In this document: in pieces, positions 32,422 through 44,646 of the stretch
Layout of the letters: each line of letters starts with the position of its first letter
Position numbering within the stretch: the stretch's first letter is position 1
Assembly: GCF_030265065.1 (NCBI RefSeq)
Contig: NC_080416.1
Span: forward strand, 6,571,501 to 6,635,500
Source of the DNA: Corythoichthys intestinalis
Taxonomy: Eukaryota > Chordata > Actinopteri > Syngnathiformes > Syngnathidae
DNA: 64,000 nucleotides
Direction: 5' to 3'
The notes under the pieces: model-generated
The model's input: the letters and a program-made list of their open reading frames with translations, nothing else
The model's database searches: none
What the model was told of the DNA's origin: nothing
Position numbers and translations under genes: made by a program

Positions 32422-34369
32422 CAGTGGGGCAAATAAGTATTTAGTCAACCGCTAATTGTGCAAGTTCCCCCACTTGAAAATATTAGAGAGGCCTGTAATT
32501 GTCAACATGGGTAAACCTCAACCATGAGAGACAAAATGTACAGAATGTGGAAAAAAATCCCAGAAAATCACATTGTTTGATTTTTAAAGAATTTATTTGC
32601 AAATCATGGTGGAAAAAAGTTCATCTCACTACTTTGTTATGTACCCTTTGTTGGCAATAACTGAGGCCAAACGTTTTCTGTAACTCTTCACAAGCTTTTC
32701 ACACACTGTTGCTGGTATTTTGGCCCATTCCTCCATGCAGATCTCCTCTTGAGCAGTGATGTTTTGGGGCTGTCGTTGGGCAACATGGACTTTCAACTCC
32801 CTCCACAGATTTTCTATGGGGTTGAGATCTGGAGACTGGCTAAGCTACTCCAGGACCTTGAAATGCTTCTTAAAAAGCCACTCCTTTGTTGCCCTGGCTG
32901 TGTGTTTGGGATCATTGTCATGCTGAAAGACCCAGCCACATTTCATCTTCATTCACTAGGTCCCCCCGTGTGGTTCTGGGATTTGTGCTCACCGTTCTTA
33001 TCATTTTGACGCCACGGGGTGAGATCTTGCATGGAGCCCCAGATCAAGGGAGATTATCAGGGGTCTTGTATGTCTTCCATTTTCTAATAATTGCTCCCAC
33101 AGTTGATTTCTTTACACCAAGTGTTTTACCTATTGCAGATTCAGTCTTCCCAGCCTGGTGCAGGTCTACAATTTTGTCTCTAATGTCCTTCGACAGCTCT
33201 TTGATGTTGGCCATAGTGGAGTTTGGAGTGTGACTGACTGAGGTTGTGGACAGGTGTCTTTGGCTACGTTCATACTACAGGTCTTAATGCACGAATCCGA
33301 TTTTTTCGTGTTTTTCCGACTCGAGTGAGGCATTAACTTGACGGTCTGAACGTGACAAGTCGCATATAACGGGACCATTACAAATCCGATCTGGGTCACT
33401 TTCGTATGTGGTCTAAATCCGATCTGGGCCACATTTTTCCAGATTGTCGCGGCGGTCTGTACTGTCCAGTCCCGCAAATCGGATTTAATGCAGCAATTAC
33501 GTCATCAAATAGCGAGAGAGTCGTTACCGTAGCGATGCACCTGTGCGTTATTAGCGCCTAGCTTGCAGTGAACACGGCTTTTGGAGAAGGGCTGAGCTTG
33601 ACAACAGTCATAAAAAATAAAAATAGGTTGAGGATAAGCCTGAGAATGCTCAGTTTTCTCTCTGTTCCAAGTGAGCAATATTTCAACATTGCCTCCACGG
33701 CCGAGAGTCGGGACAAACTGCCCGTATGTGTGTGTGACGTGCACGGACAGTGCGTGCGTGCTATCGATCCATATAAACTTTGAATATAAGCCTAAACGGG
33801 GATTATTTATGTCTGTTATTTGTGTCCACCTTTTGAAAAGCAAAATATGATATCCCTGGAATGACGGATGACGTCTGTCATTTGTTTTGATGCTTCTGCG
33901 CATGCGGGTCTTCTTGCTTAGCGCATGTCGGACTGCGAATTAGTGCGCATGCGTAATACTTGAACGGTCTCAATGGATAAAGGCAGTCTGAACGGGCACG
34001 CCAAAAAACAGATATGACAAAAAAATCGGATTTGTGCATTAAGACCTGTAGTATGAACGTAGCCTTTTATACCGATAATGAGTTATAACAGTTGCCATTA
34101 ATACAGGTAACGAGTGAAGCCTCCTTAGAAAAAAGACCTCTGACAGCCAGAAATCTTGCTTGTTTGTAGGTGACCAAATACTTATTTTCCACTCCAATTT
34201 GGAAATGGATTCTTTAAAAATCAAACAATGTGATTTTCAGTTTTTTTTTTCACATTCTGTCTTTCATGGTTGAGGTTTACCCATGTTGACAATTACAGGC
34301 CTCTCTAATCTTTTCAAATAGGAGAACTTGCACAATTGGTGGTTGACTAAATACTTATTTGCCCCACTG
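32422..34369 (-). mobile_element. Tc1-like transposon between gatad1 and lrrc14b
   Basis: The inverted ends are CAGTGGGGCAAATAAGTATT and ...ATACTTATTTGCCCCACTG, with TA on both sides (32420-32421, 34370-34371). The minus strand of about 32590-33240 encodes the C-terminal half of a Tc1 transposase in pieces, including a DPKHT-type and a [11 protein letters not shown]-type region. The N-terminal half is largely missing. A Harbinger-like element is inserted at 33262-34064. Confidence 0.8.
33262..34064. mobile_element. Harbinger-like element inserted in Tc1
   Basis: The terminal repeats GGCTACGTTCATACTACAGG and ...CCTGTAGTATGAACGTAGCC are perfect over 20 bases and continue further in. A 3-bp duplication TTT flanks it; without the insert the Tc1 sequence reads through cleanly. 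No transposase frame. A second, interrupted copy lies at 57895-58932. Confidence 0.75.
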
Positions 34370-34562
34370 TAATTGACACTTCCACCAGAGTTTATCACTA
34401 GTAGACGTCCAATCCATTTGAAGTGGCGGTTATTGAGCAGCGACCTGTGTAAAAAGTGGGTCAGCACCAATAGACTCGGTGACCGGCAAAGGACGAAAGA
34501 CAGCTGTTGCTATAAATAACCCGTCCATCATCGGCCAAAGCAAAACAAGCGGGTCGGACGAC

Positions 34563-37500
34563 ATGAAGTCGCTACGTTTCCTCGCGTCCGAGACTTTTGT
34601 ACAGAACGGGGCCGAACGGGACCTGTCTTGCGTGTCTTTTCACGCCTACCCGCACTTGTTGAAGGCTTGCTACCTGCACGAGCGTCCGGAGATGCTGCGG
34701 GCGTTGGTGCGCACTTGGCCGCTGCCTGAACTCCACCTGGGAAGGCTCCTGGGGGAGACGCCAGACTGCCCGGACGATCTCACCTCGCGCACGTGCAGGC
34801 TGTGTCTTACTGCGCTTTTCACTGGATTGAAGGTAGATTCTTAGTTTTATTTTACAAGAGGGTTGATGATACAAACTAGGGCTGCAGCTATCGAGTATTT
34901 TAGTAGTCTATTAATCGATGAACCATTAGTTCGAATAATCGAGTAATTTGGTCAAGGAACATGAAAATTAAATTACCTGAGCCTCAAACAGTATAAAAAA
35001 ATGAAGGATGAGGATCATGTACAACAAAAGAACAATCGGCTAACTTACATAACAAAAGTTTGCAAGCTTAAATGCTATAAAATGCTAACTTTTTAATAAT
35101 GCTCTTAACAAATGGTTCAGACACATAGTCCCACAAAAATAGGCTAAATATTCCAATGAACTAAATTACAAATGCATTAAAAAAACAATAGCTCAGAAAA
35201 AAACTTAGCTTATGTTGGTCTTAACAGGGAGCACCTGGATTCAGCCATGTGAAATGATCCACCCAAATCAATAAAACTAAATGCAAACACTTTCATAATA
35301 AACCATTACAACACCACTTTAATTAAATGAATACTCGAAGCAGCAAAATTTAATTCGAATCTTTATTTCTTATCGAATACTCGAGTTAATAGATTAATCG
35401 TTGCAGCACTAATACAAACCATTACTGTAATTTTCGCACTATAAGGCGCACCTGACTATAAGCTGCATCTGTCACTCAAAGATATTAACCAGTAACGCTT
35501 TACTTGACAGCGCATCATATGACTCATGAGACCAAATGAACCACCATGAAGCTTTGAATCAATGGGCTGCAAAGCTTTATGGCTTCAAGAAGCTTATTTT
35601 GGCCATCACTGCTCCTTTGGGGGGGACACTCAACCTCTGCTGCCAAATGCTGTCAACACTGTTGTTGTCCAACATGCCTCCTAGCATGCATTGCAGCACT
35701 ACAGATTTAAATAACAAAAATTCACATTCTGTGCTAATTATTTCTTCAGTTACTGTTCCAGTTGTTTCATTAATTGCTAGTTATGGTATTTGGTAACATT
35801 TTATTTGACAGTGGCACCACAAGACTGTCATTAGACAATCATAACTATGACATGATGGCACTCATGAGCATTAATGAATGATTATAACAGATGTCATTTA
35901 GTGGTATCCGGCAAATTATCTCACTTTTGAATGGATGTAAAAGATCAAAACTGGACATAAATGGAGTTAGTAACATCATTTGCGTGATGACAATTAATGA
36001 CATATGTCATAAGCATTCAGTAATGGCCATGATAGTGTCATGTCATAAATATGACCGTCTTAGGACGCCACTATCAAATAAAGTGTTACCAAATACTTTA
36101 GCAAGCAATTAATGAAACCACTGGAACGGTAACTGAATAATTAGCACAAAACATTTTGTCATTTATATCTGTAGCACTGCAATGCATTCTAGGAGGCATG
36201 TGTTGCCTATTAACCCAAATAAATCAACAAATACACCGCACTGGACTATAAGCTGCAGGATTCACAATGAAGGAAAAAAGTACCGGTTTATAAGCCGAAA
36301 ATTACAGTATATGGAGTCAATTTATAATAGTCAATGTATTATATTATTATATATTATAGTATAATAGTCAATTTATCGCAGATTATTTTGTAGTGAGACA
36401 ACTCATTGGCACTTTAATATGACTCAAAACAATCAGTTTGTTTTTGCTTTTAAATATTTTTTTTTTAATGATTTTTTTTTCTTTAGAAATTGTTGAAATT
36501 TAAAACAATATTTGTTAAAATGTTTAAAAAATAATTCATTTAAAAAATTTTGGGTTATGAAAAATATTTTTGAAATATTTGTTTTTACGAAAAATATTTT
36601 TATAGATTAAAAAATTAAAACTAAGCATATCCAGTTTATGAAAAAATATTTACTAAAATATTTTCAAAGTGCACAATTCACAATTAAATATTTTCCATTT
36701 TTCTATTTAAATATTTTGATTTTTTTGCAATATTTTTTCTTTAAAAAAAAAAAAAAGTAAAATTATTCAGACTAAAAAATAATCGTTTCAGTCCTAATTG
36801 GAAATTTACATTTTAGAAATTAATTATGCAATGTTTCCATTTTTTTTTTTTTTTTAAACACTTCAGTAGAAAAGCTTCAATACTAACAAAAACATTCTTA
36901 ATCACTTCATTCATTATCCCATTTTTGTATTCGTAAAAAGGACTACGTGTTGTTCCCGCCGAGCACTTACGCCAAAACCCTTCACGTGGTGGACTTGACA
37001 TCCTTAATGGACGTGGAGCGTCAGTCGTGCCCCTGCGGAACCACCTTGGGCCGCTGGGCTCGCACCGATCTGCTCAGTCGGCTTTGCTACGAGACTGCGG
37101 CGGCCATGCAGACGGACGCCAACATACCCTTGTCGGCGTTCGGTGTGGCTTTGGAAGTCCGTCTGAACGGCTTCGTCACGGGGCGCAACTACGACGAGGT
37201 GACGCGGGCGTTGATACTGGCGCGCCATTCGCCTTTAAAGCTGCGTTTCATCACATTTCGGGCAGATTCCCTCGCTCTCAAACAGCTATTTTACGTTCTG
37301 CGGCTGGCCCGGCCGGAAGGTATGAGCAAGCTGGAGGTGGTTCACAACATCCCGCTGGAGGCTCCTCACCTGGAGGTGCTGCTCTCCAAGGTGGACTTCC
37401 CCAGACTGCGATCCCTCACGCTGCCTACGGGGGCTCTGGACGTGAGGAGGTTGGGGGAGGACGACCAACAGCAAATGGCCGTCATCGGGGACTTGATGGC

Positions 37501-40190
37501 CAAGCTCGGCAGCCTAAAAGAGCTATCGGTGGGATTCTCCGCGCTCACTGGACATCTGAGGAAGCTGCTCAGGTAGAAGTTGCAAAGTTGTAAAATTTGG
37601 CTGCCATTGACGGTAATGGATGTCCAATCATTTACACTGAGGGGGTGAACGTTTGTTCTAGGGCTGCAGCTATCGATTATTTTATTAGTCGATTAATCGA
37701 TTAACTAGTTAGTTCGAATAATCGAATAATCGGATAAGGAACATAAAAAATTAAAATACCTGAGCTGAGCCTCAAACGGTATAAAAAATGAATAAGGATC
37801 TAAGTACAACAAAAGAACAATTGGCTAACTTACATAGCAAAAGTCTGTTAGCTTAAATGCTACAAAATGCCAACTTATTTTTTTACAATGCTCTTAACAA
37901 ATGGTTCAGGCAATATACTAGTACCTATAAACTAAATTACAAATGCATTTAAAAAAATTAGCTCAAAGAAAAAGCTTACGTTGGTCTTAACAGGGAGCAG
38001 CTGGATTCAGCCATGTGAAATGACGCAGACCAAACACTTTCAAAATAAACCCCTTACAAATTAAACGAATACTGGAAGCAACAAAATTTAACTTGAATAT
38101 TTTTTTCTAATTGAATACTCGAGTTAATTGATCAATCGTTGCTGCACTAGTTTGTTCATTTGCCCCTTCCACTCAAAATGGACATGGAGCGCCGGCAATG
38201 GTACAGAATGCATTAAAAATCATTCCTGAAAGCCCCCTGCCTCAAAAAAAGACAAATGTAAAGTCACGATCTTATATCAAAGAATTTCAATAGTTACTAT
38301 AAACTGCAAATTCTGGAGAAATTACTATGGTGCTTTGCTATGTGGAGATACAGATCTTAGTCCCATCCATGTTGGTTTGGGGACATCTCAGGGACAATAT
38401 CAGGTCACTTCCTGTTGATTTGGAGAAATTTGGGGGACATGTCCTGGTCATATCAGGTCATTTGGGGGACAAGTCCTGGTCATATGTCATTTGGGGGACA
38501 TGTCCTATTTATATCTGGTAATTCCCTGTTGATTTGGGGGACATTGTTTTTTTTCGCCATTGAAAATGAATAGGAAATTTGGACGTCCATGGCCGTCAAT
38601 GGCATCGACTTACATATGCCTCAAAGGAATCCAAGTTTATTGGCATTAATAGAATCGACATACATGGCTGTCAATGGCATTAACCAAAGTCAATGCCATT
38701 GGAAATGATTGGGAAATTTGGACGTCCAAGGCCGTCAATGGCATCGACTTCCATATGAGTCAATGGAATCGGGGACATTTAATCGACTTGCATATGCCTC
38801 AACGGAATCCAAGTCAATTGACAGCGATAGAATCGACATACATGGCCGTGAATGGCGTTAACCAAAGTAAATGCCATTGGAAATGAATGGGAAATTTGGA
38901 TGTCAATGGCATCAACTTCCATATGAGTTAATGGAATCATGGACATTTGGGCGACACGTCCTATTGATATCTGGCCATTTCCTGTTGATTTAGGGACATT
39001 GTTTTTTTGCCATCTAAAATGAATGGGAAATTTGGACGTCAATGGCCGTCAATAGCGTCAATGCAATGTAAATTCTTTTGGAAGTGAATAGGAAATTTGG
39101 ATGTGGCAGCCCATTAAAAATGAATGAGAAAGTTTTTGGCAAATTTCCGAGGAACCATAATTTTTTTTTCTTCGAAATTCTGCATCCAACTTTTATGTCC
39201 CACACAATCCTGGAATTTTTTATGTCCAAATTATGTGGTTTGGTCAAAAATTGTCAGACTAAATACATTTTTTTTCTGGAAAATTGGTGTCAACGGGCGA
39301 ACGAAAAAATTTTCGGGGTCATTACAAAAAGCCCCTGCGTCGATATTTGAATGGTGCCGATCAGCCAAATGGTTCGGGCTGCGCGGCGTGCCGAAAAAAA
39401 CGCAGAGAATAAGATGTTTAAGATACAAAGTTGAGCAATTTTACTATCTGGGCCTTTGCAAGGCAAAGACTTATATAAATATATTTCAATTGTATTGAAA
39501 CTTTTGATCTGTTTTTGCCTTTGCAGCCCTTTACAGACCCCCCTTGAGAGTTTAGAACTGGCCAACTGCCGCCTGAGCGGCGTGGACATGACTTACCTAG
39601 CCAATAGCCTGCACAGCGAGTACCTAGTCCGCCTCGACTTGAGCGGACACCCCGTGCTGGACACCTTCTCCGCCCCCTTCCTCAAGCTCCTGGGCCGATG
39701 CGCTTCCTCGTTGACCATCCTAGTCTTGGAAGACTGCGGCTTGGAAGATGCGTCCGCCCTGACCCACGCCCTGTCCTGTACTCGCGTGCTGGAGGAGCTC
39801 AAGCTGCTAGGAAACCCATTGAGCGCGGCGGCTCAACGCGCGCTTGTGAACACATTAGCAGCAGGGTTTCCCCAGTTGAGGTACGTGGAACTTCCGGTTC
39901 CTCGAGAATGCTACCCCGAAGACGCCGCGTACCCGCTGGACGACTCAGCCCTGGTGCGGTACGATGTGGCGCTATTTCACGAAGTGAGGGAGCAGCTCCT
40001 TGGGATCCTGGCGGGAGCAGGAAGAGCAGACGTGGAGGTGTGCACCCCACTCATGGGCGCATACGATCCGGACATTCAAGAGACCAACAACGAGCTCGGG
40101 GTGTCCATGTTAAAATCCTTTAACAGTGTCATGGGGAACTTTATAGACACTATTACAGAAGTCAGTGAGAGGCGAGCGCACAAGAACTGA
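34563..40190 (+). CDS. lrrc14b: Leucine-rich repeat-containing protein 14B
   Basis: Three exons: 34563-34832, 36941-37572 and 39527-40190 (1566 bases, 521 residues; human about 514). It belongs to the PRAME/LRRC14 group of leucine-rich repeat proteins. LRRC14 and other PRAME-type members act as substrate receptors or regulators; the role of LRRC14B is not established. Seen: [37 protein letters not shown], a repeat region with [35 protein letters not shown] and [15 protein letters not shown], then [20 protein letters not shown], and near the end [15 protein letters not shown]. The last exon encodes the tail repeats and ends only 177 bases from the uqcrb stop on the other strand. Introns carry hAT and MITE copies. 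Confidence 0.95.
34877..35411. mobile_element. Non-autonomous hAT, lrrc14b intron 1
   Basis: The ends are TAGGGCTGCAGCTATCGAGT and ...TTAATCGTTGCAGCACTA. It is flanked by a perfect 8-bp duplication ATACAAAC (34869-34876, 35412-35419). Confidence 0.9.
35424..36308. mobile_element. Composite MITE, lrrc14b intron 1
   Basis: The outer ends are TACTGTAATTTTCGCACTAT and ...AAGCCGAAAATTACAGTA. The interior has two GGTAACAC-family segments joined near 35790, one carrying the GCATGCATTGCAGCACTACA stretch. Same design as 3184-4012. Confidence 0.75.
36309..36940. other. AT-rich end of lrrc14b intron 1
   Basis: A/T-rich low-complexity sequence up to the exon 2 acceptor; no element or exon recognised. 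The acceptor before 36941 is an unusually purine-rich TCGTAAAAAG. It is accepted because the frame and homology continue exactly there. Confidence 0.55.
37659..38149. mobile_element. Non-autonomous hAT, lrrc14b intron 2
   Basis: The ends are TAGGGCTGCAGCTATCGATT and ...TCAATCGTTGCTGCACTA. It has a perfect 8-bp duplication GTTTGTTC (37651-37658, 38150-38157). Confidence 0.9.
38320..39110. repeat. Degenerate tandem repeat in lrrc14b intron 2
   Basis: There are two intermixed motifs: TTTGGGGGACAAGTCCTGGT-type units (about 38370-38550), and about 195-base units containing TTTGGACGTCCAAGGCCGTC and ATCGACATACATGGC (about 38570-39060). Non-coding. Confidence 0.65.
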
Positions 40191-40367
40191 ACAATAACAT
40201 CACTTGTATTAAGTTCACCCCAACATAGTTGCAGTCTAGCATAGGTTTCTTTGTAGTTTTTTAGGAAAGATAGGCAAAAATGATTTGTTTTAAAATGTAC
40301 ATTTTAATGACTATATGATTTCATCTTAAATACACATCACCAAGGAATAACCGGTCCAGATTTGCTT

Positions 40368-41867
40368 TCACTTCTTCATCCACTCTTCTCTTTCTTTCCT
40401 TTCGCGGATCACCTCTGTCAGGTATGGCGTCAGGTACTGCACATCCTGAACAAATTAAGAAAAAAATATGTCAGGGTTTCCCCTACACATTCAATTTTGT
40501 GGCGCACCGCCACTCCAAAATAAAAGCCGCCACGCCGTGCAAAAGAGATTTTATTTAAGGCCGTTTCAAACTAGCGGCAGCCTAGTGTGAAGGGTTCAGC
40601 GACAACCTATTCATTGTGTAATGTCCGTAACTGTGCAAGGTCCCCTTAAGAGACGGTCGGATGGGGAGCTGTGACATAGAGGGAAGCAAGAAGGAGAACG
40701 GTTGAGATAGCGGTCGCATTTCGCGGAAGCTTGTTATTGTTTTTCTTTATTATTGTTGCCACAATAAAGTGGGTAAGCCAATACACTCCTCTCCTACTTC
40801 CCCCCATCCGGGGAAAAGGGGAAGAGTCAAAAATCTGCATTGGACAAGCTGTCAAGAATCTGCATTGGACAAGGTGATGATGCTGGAACTTTGGTTTTGT
40901 GCTGTTCCAGTGAGCTTTACAAAAATGACTGCCTGTAGAAAACAAAATTCCCTCAGTGCTTGATGATATGGGGCTGTGTGTCAGGCAAAGGCACTGGGGG
41001 GATGGCTGAGGTTAAATCTTCAATAAATGCACAAGTTTACATTGAAATTTTAGACAGCTTTCTTATCCCTTCAATTGAAAATATGTTTGTCATTTTCCAA
41101 GATGACAATGCATCATGCCACAGAGCTAAAACTGTTAAAGCATTCCTTGGAGAAAGACTCATCCAGTCAACGTCATGGCCTGCAAATAGCCCAGATCTCA
41201 ACCCTACTGAAAATCTGTGTTGAAAATTGAAAAAAAAAAAAAAAGGTCCACAGCAAGGCTCCAACCTACAAGGATGATCTGGCAACTGCAATCAAAGAGA
41301 GTTGGCACCAAATTGATGAATACTCATCAAGTCCATGCCTCTCAGACGGCAAGCTGTCATAAAAGCCAGAGGTGGTGCTAACAAATACTAGAGATGTGTT
41401 TTAATTGTTATTTCTTTGTTTTTTTTCTCATGATTACATGTTTTCCTCAGAATGGAGTGATTCCATATATATTTCCCTGCACTTGCTCTATAAAAGTAAC
41501 ATTTACTGACCACCACAATGTTTTTATTCATCCTTTTAGTCTTTCTGAATGCTAAAAAGTGGCACTTTTGAACTAATTCATTTTTTCAAGCTTTTTCCTC
41601 AGTTTGTTCTACATGATAAAATGTCTGAGTGAGTGCTCGCCCAAGACTGGTGATTCCATACTTTTTGCTAGGGGTTGTAGTAAATATTAGGGTCAATTAA
41701 AAGGAAAAAGGAGGACTACGAGATCTAAGTCGTACTATTACGTAGGGTACTGTAGCGGTTATCAGCTACGCATTTTACGTACATGTACCGTTGCTGAGAG
41801 CTACGACATTAGCCTGGCTAATGAAATATTTCAAATAGATCTTTGTTATGGTTGTTGGGAAACAAAA

Positions 41868-41901
<34 letters not shown>

Positions 41902-43541
41902 ATATGACATGACGCAATTTTGCCGTGGCACGACATGGTGAGGCGGTCCGACTCCGATGCAGCCTACCACCACAGCTTCAAAAAAATAAATAAATAAAAA
42001 AATAAAAACCCAAAAAATCCTGTATGTACAAGATTCAAAAACAAAATAATTTGGGGAAAACATTTCCTGTACCTCCTCATATTTCGTCCACTGCTCTTTG
42101 GGGAGGATCTGATGCTTCATGGTCAAATCCAGAGCTCTCTTGATACGGAAGATGCGGTCGTTGTAGAGGTTCTCCGGGAGCCTCCGCACGGCCTCCTTCA
42201 CGTCATCGTCCTCGTATATCGTGTCGTCATACATTAAACCTAACAACAGGAGCCCAAATGTTAGGTCTAGCTGCTTTTCTAAATGACTGTTTCCTTCCCG
42301 TGCTTACCAATCTTATTGAAACCGCACAGGCCGTAGTACCACTTGCGGATACCTTGCAGAAGCCTGCCTGAAGCCACTGGGGTTGGGGGATGACACAAAT
42401 TAACCATTAGACTAGGGCTGCAGCTATCAATTAGTTTAGTAGTCGATTAATCGATGAACTAGTTAGTTCGAATAATCGAGTAATCGGATAAGGAACATAA
42501 AAAATTAAAATACCAAAGATGACCACCAATTGGTATAATAAAAATAAATAAGGATCTATGTACAGCAAAAGAACAATTGGCTAACTTACGTAGCAAAAGA
42601 ACAACTGGCTAACTTACGTAGCAAAAGTCTGCTAGCTTGAATGCTATAAGATACTAAAGTTTTTTTTTTTTTTTTTTTTTTTTTACAATGCTGTCAACAA
42701 ATGGTTCAGACACATATTCCCACAAAAATTCGCTAAAATATATTTTTAAACTAAATTACGAATGCATAAAAAAAAAAAAAATTAGCTCAAACAAAAACTT
42801 AGCTTAGTTGGTCGTAACAGGGAGCAGTTGGATTCAGCCATGTGAAATGAGGCAGACCAGAGGGCAGTGTATCAACCCAAATCAGTAAAACGAAATGCAT
42901 ACACTTTAAAAACAAACCATTACAACGCCTCTTTAATTAAACGAATACTCGAAGCGGCAAAATTTAATTCGAATCTTATTTTCTAATCGAATACTCGAGT
43001 TGTACAATTAATCGTTGCAGCACTACATTAGACTTCAATAACAAATTTAAATGACATTTACAAAATTGTAATTCTGCTAGCTGGTATTTTCACCCATATT
43101 AGTCTCGCTAGTTCAGTCTAGTAAATTTGCTAAATACTGAGTTTTTAATATTGTTATTATGGTGGTACCTAAAGACTATTTTTGAGTGGTACTTGATGTA
43201 AATGAGGAAAAATTGCGCTAGCATTCTACGTTATGAACATTATAAATAGAAAACATGCATTCGCTGATTAAATATAAAAGTGTTCTCTTGGATAGTCAGC
43301 GCGTAAGACAGGTCAGCACTTTAGCCTTTAGCATTAGCTAGCAGGGAGACACTAGAGGACAAACGCGTGTTAAATACGTCCAAAGCGATTTAAAGGCATA
43401 AATTAGGAAGAATTGAGGACGGGTGTTAGTTTAAAATATGTGTACTCGGTAAATTCGTTGGAATAGTGTAAATGTTATGATAGCGTGAGTTTCGTAAAAC
43501 ATGACGGACATTATTTTCTTACCTGATGCCCTCACCGCCAT
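40368..43541 (-). CDS. uqcrb: Cytochrome b-c1 complex subunit 7 (ubiquinol-cytochrome c reductase binding protein)
   Basis: Four exons: 43523-43541, 42308-42376, 42073-42239 and 40368-40445 (333 bases, 110 residues; human 111). It is a matrix-side subunit of respiratory complex III needed for complex assembly. Seen: [80 protein letters not shown], then [17 protein letters not shown]. Every block matches the family. The first coding exon is only 19 bases. The introns hold a Tc1 fragment (40850-41677) and a young hAT (42413-43025). lrrc14b runs into it tail-to-tail; the same-strand neighbour mterf3 ends 1.1 kb upstream. Confidence 0.97.
40460..40850. repeat. Old hAT-like fragment in uqcrb intron 3
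   Basis: GTCAGGGTTTCCCCTACACA, then TTTTGTGGCGCACCGCCAC, resembles the end of a fish hAT family; a related start is seen at about 62148. The boundaries are unclear. Confidence 0.4.
40850..41677 (+). mobile_element. 5'-truncated Tc1-like transposon
   Basis: It keeps the C-terminal transposase region: [51 protein letters not shown] with a stop where W is expected. The right terminus is ...CTTTTTGCTAGGGGTTGTA. The first catalytic Asp and left end are missing. A minus-strand piece of the same family is at about 57947-58240. Confidence 0.75.
42413..43025. mobile_element. Non-autonomous hAT, uqcrb intron 1
   Basis: The ends are TAGGGCTGCAGCTATCAATT and ...ATTAATCGTTGCAGCACTA. It has a perfect 8-bp duplication CATTAGAC (42405-42412, 43026-43033). 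It contains a T run of about 24 bases near 42661 and a local 30-base duplication (CAACTGGCTAACTTACGTAG). Confidence 0.9.
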
Positions 43542-43658
43542 GTTGGATGTGCTATGATGCTAACAAAAGACAGGAAGTTATGCGCATGCGCGAATTATCG
43601 GGACATTTTTTTTCTTTAGCAAAAGATGCCAAACGTTACCATTTTTTTTTTCAATGTA
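43542..43658. promoter_or_regulatory. uqcrb upstream region
   Basis: Short stretch between the uqcrb start and a Tc1 copy; it includes GCGCATGCGCGAATT at about 43580-43594, a palindromic NRF-1-like site (consensus YGCGCAYGCGCR). NRF-1 control of respiratory subunit genes is well established; use of this site is inference. Confidence 0.5.
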
Positions 43659-44590
43659 CACTACCGTTCAAAAGTTTGGGGTCACTTAGAAATATCCTCC
43701 TTTTTGAAAGAAAAGCACAGTTTTTTTTTCAATGGAAATAACATTAAACTAATCAGAAAAACACTCTAAATATTATTAATGTGGTAAATGACTATTCTCG
43801 CAGGAAACGTCCGGTTTTAATGCAATATCTACGTAGTTTTGTAAAGAGGCTTATTTACAGCAAATATCACTCCAGTGTTCTAACGGTACATTGTGCCTGC
43901 TAGTTGCCTTAGAAGGATGATAGATGATTAGAAAACCTTGTGCAATTATGTTGGCACCGCTCAAAACAGCTTAGGTGGTTAGAGAAGCTATAAAACGGAC
44001 CTTCCTTTGAGCTAGTTGGGTATCTGGAGCATCACCTTTGAGGGTTTGATTAAACTCTCAAAATGGCCAGAAAAAGACAACTTTAACATGAAACTTGAAA
44101 ATGAGGGCTATTCCATAAGAGAAATTGCAAAGAAATTGAAGATTTCCAATAATGCTGTATACCACTCCCACAAACAAGATCGAACCAGAGTAGAAAGAAG
44201 TGGGAAGCCCGCTGCACAACCGAGCAAAAAGACAAGTACATAAGGGTCTGTAGTTTGAGAAATAGATGCCTCGCAGGTCCTCATTTAGCAGCTTCATTAA
44301 ATAGTACCCGTAAAACGCCAGTTTCAATGTTGACAGTGAAGAGACGACTCTGTGATGCGTGGCAAAAAAAAAAAAGCCCATATCTGAAACAGGCTAATAA
44401 AAGTAAAAAATAAATATGGGCAAAAGAACACATTGTACAGAGGAATATTGGAAAAAAGTGTTATGGTCAGATGAATCATAGTTTGAGGTGTTTGGACTTT
44501 GGATCAAAGAGAAGAACATTTGGAAGATGCAGAACAACTGAAAAGATGCTGGAAGAGTGCCTGATGTCATCTGTCGTGTAAGCAACAAAA
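43659..44590 (+). mobile_element. 3'-truncated Tc1-like transposon
   Basis: The left terminus is CACTACCGTTCAAAAGTTTG, preceded by TA. A decayed transposase follows from about 44063 (MARKRQL, stop, then NEGYSIREIAKKLKISNNAV). Catalytic-core fragments appear near 44450-44540 (WSDES-like, stop, FEVFGL). No right terminus is found before the mterf3 3' end. Confidence 0.75.
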
Positions 44591-44646
44591 ATTTCGCAAA
44601 ACATATCTTTTAATGGTTTTATTAATTTTTGAATCTTCATTGAGGT

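Noticed and set aside
37004-37593. Alternative long frames over lrrc14b exon 2
   Set aside because: The LRRC14B frame matches the family throughout; the others are GC-driven shadows.
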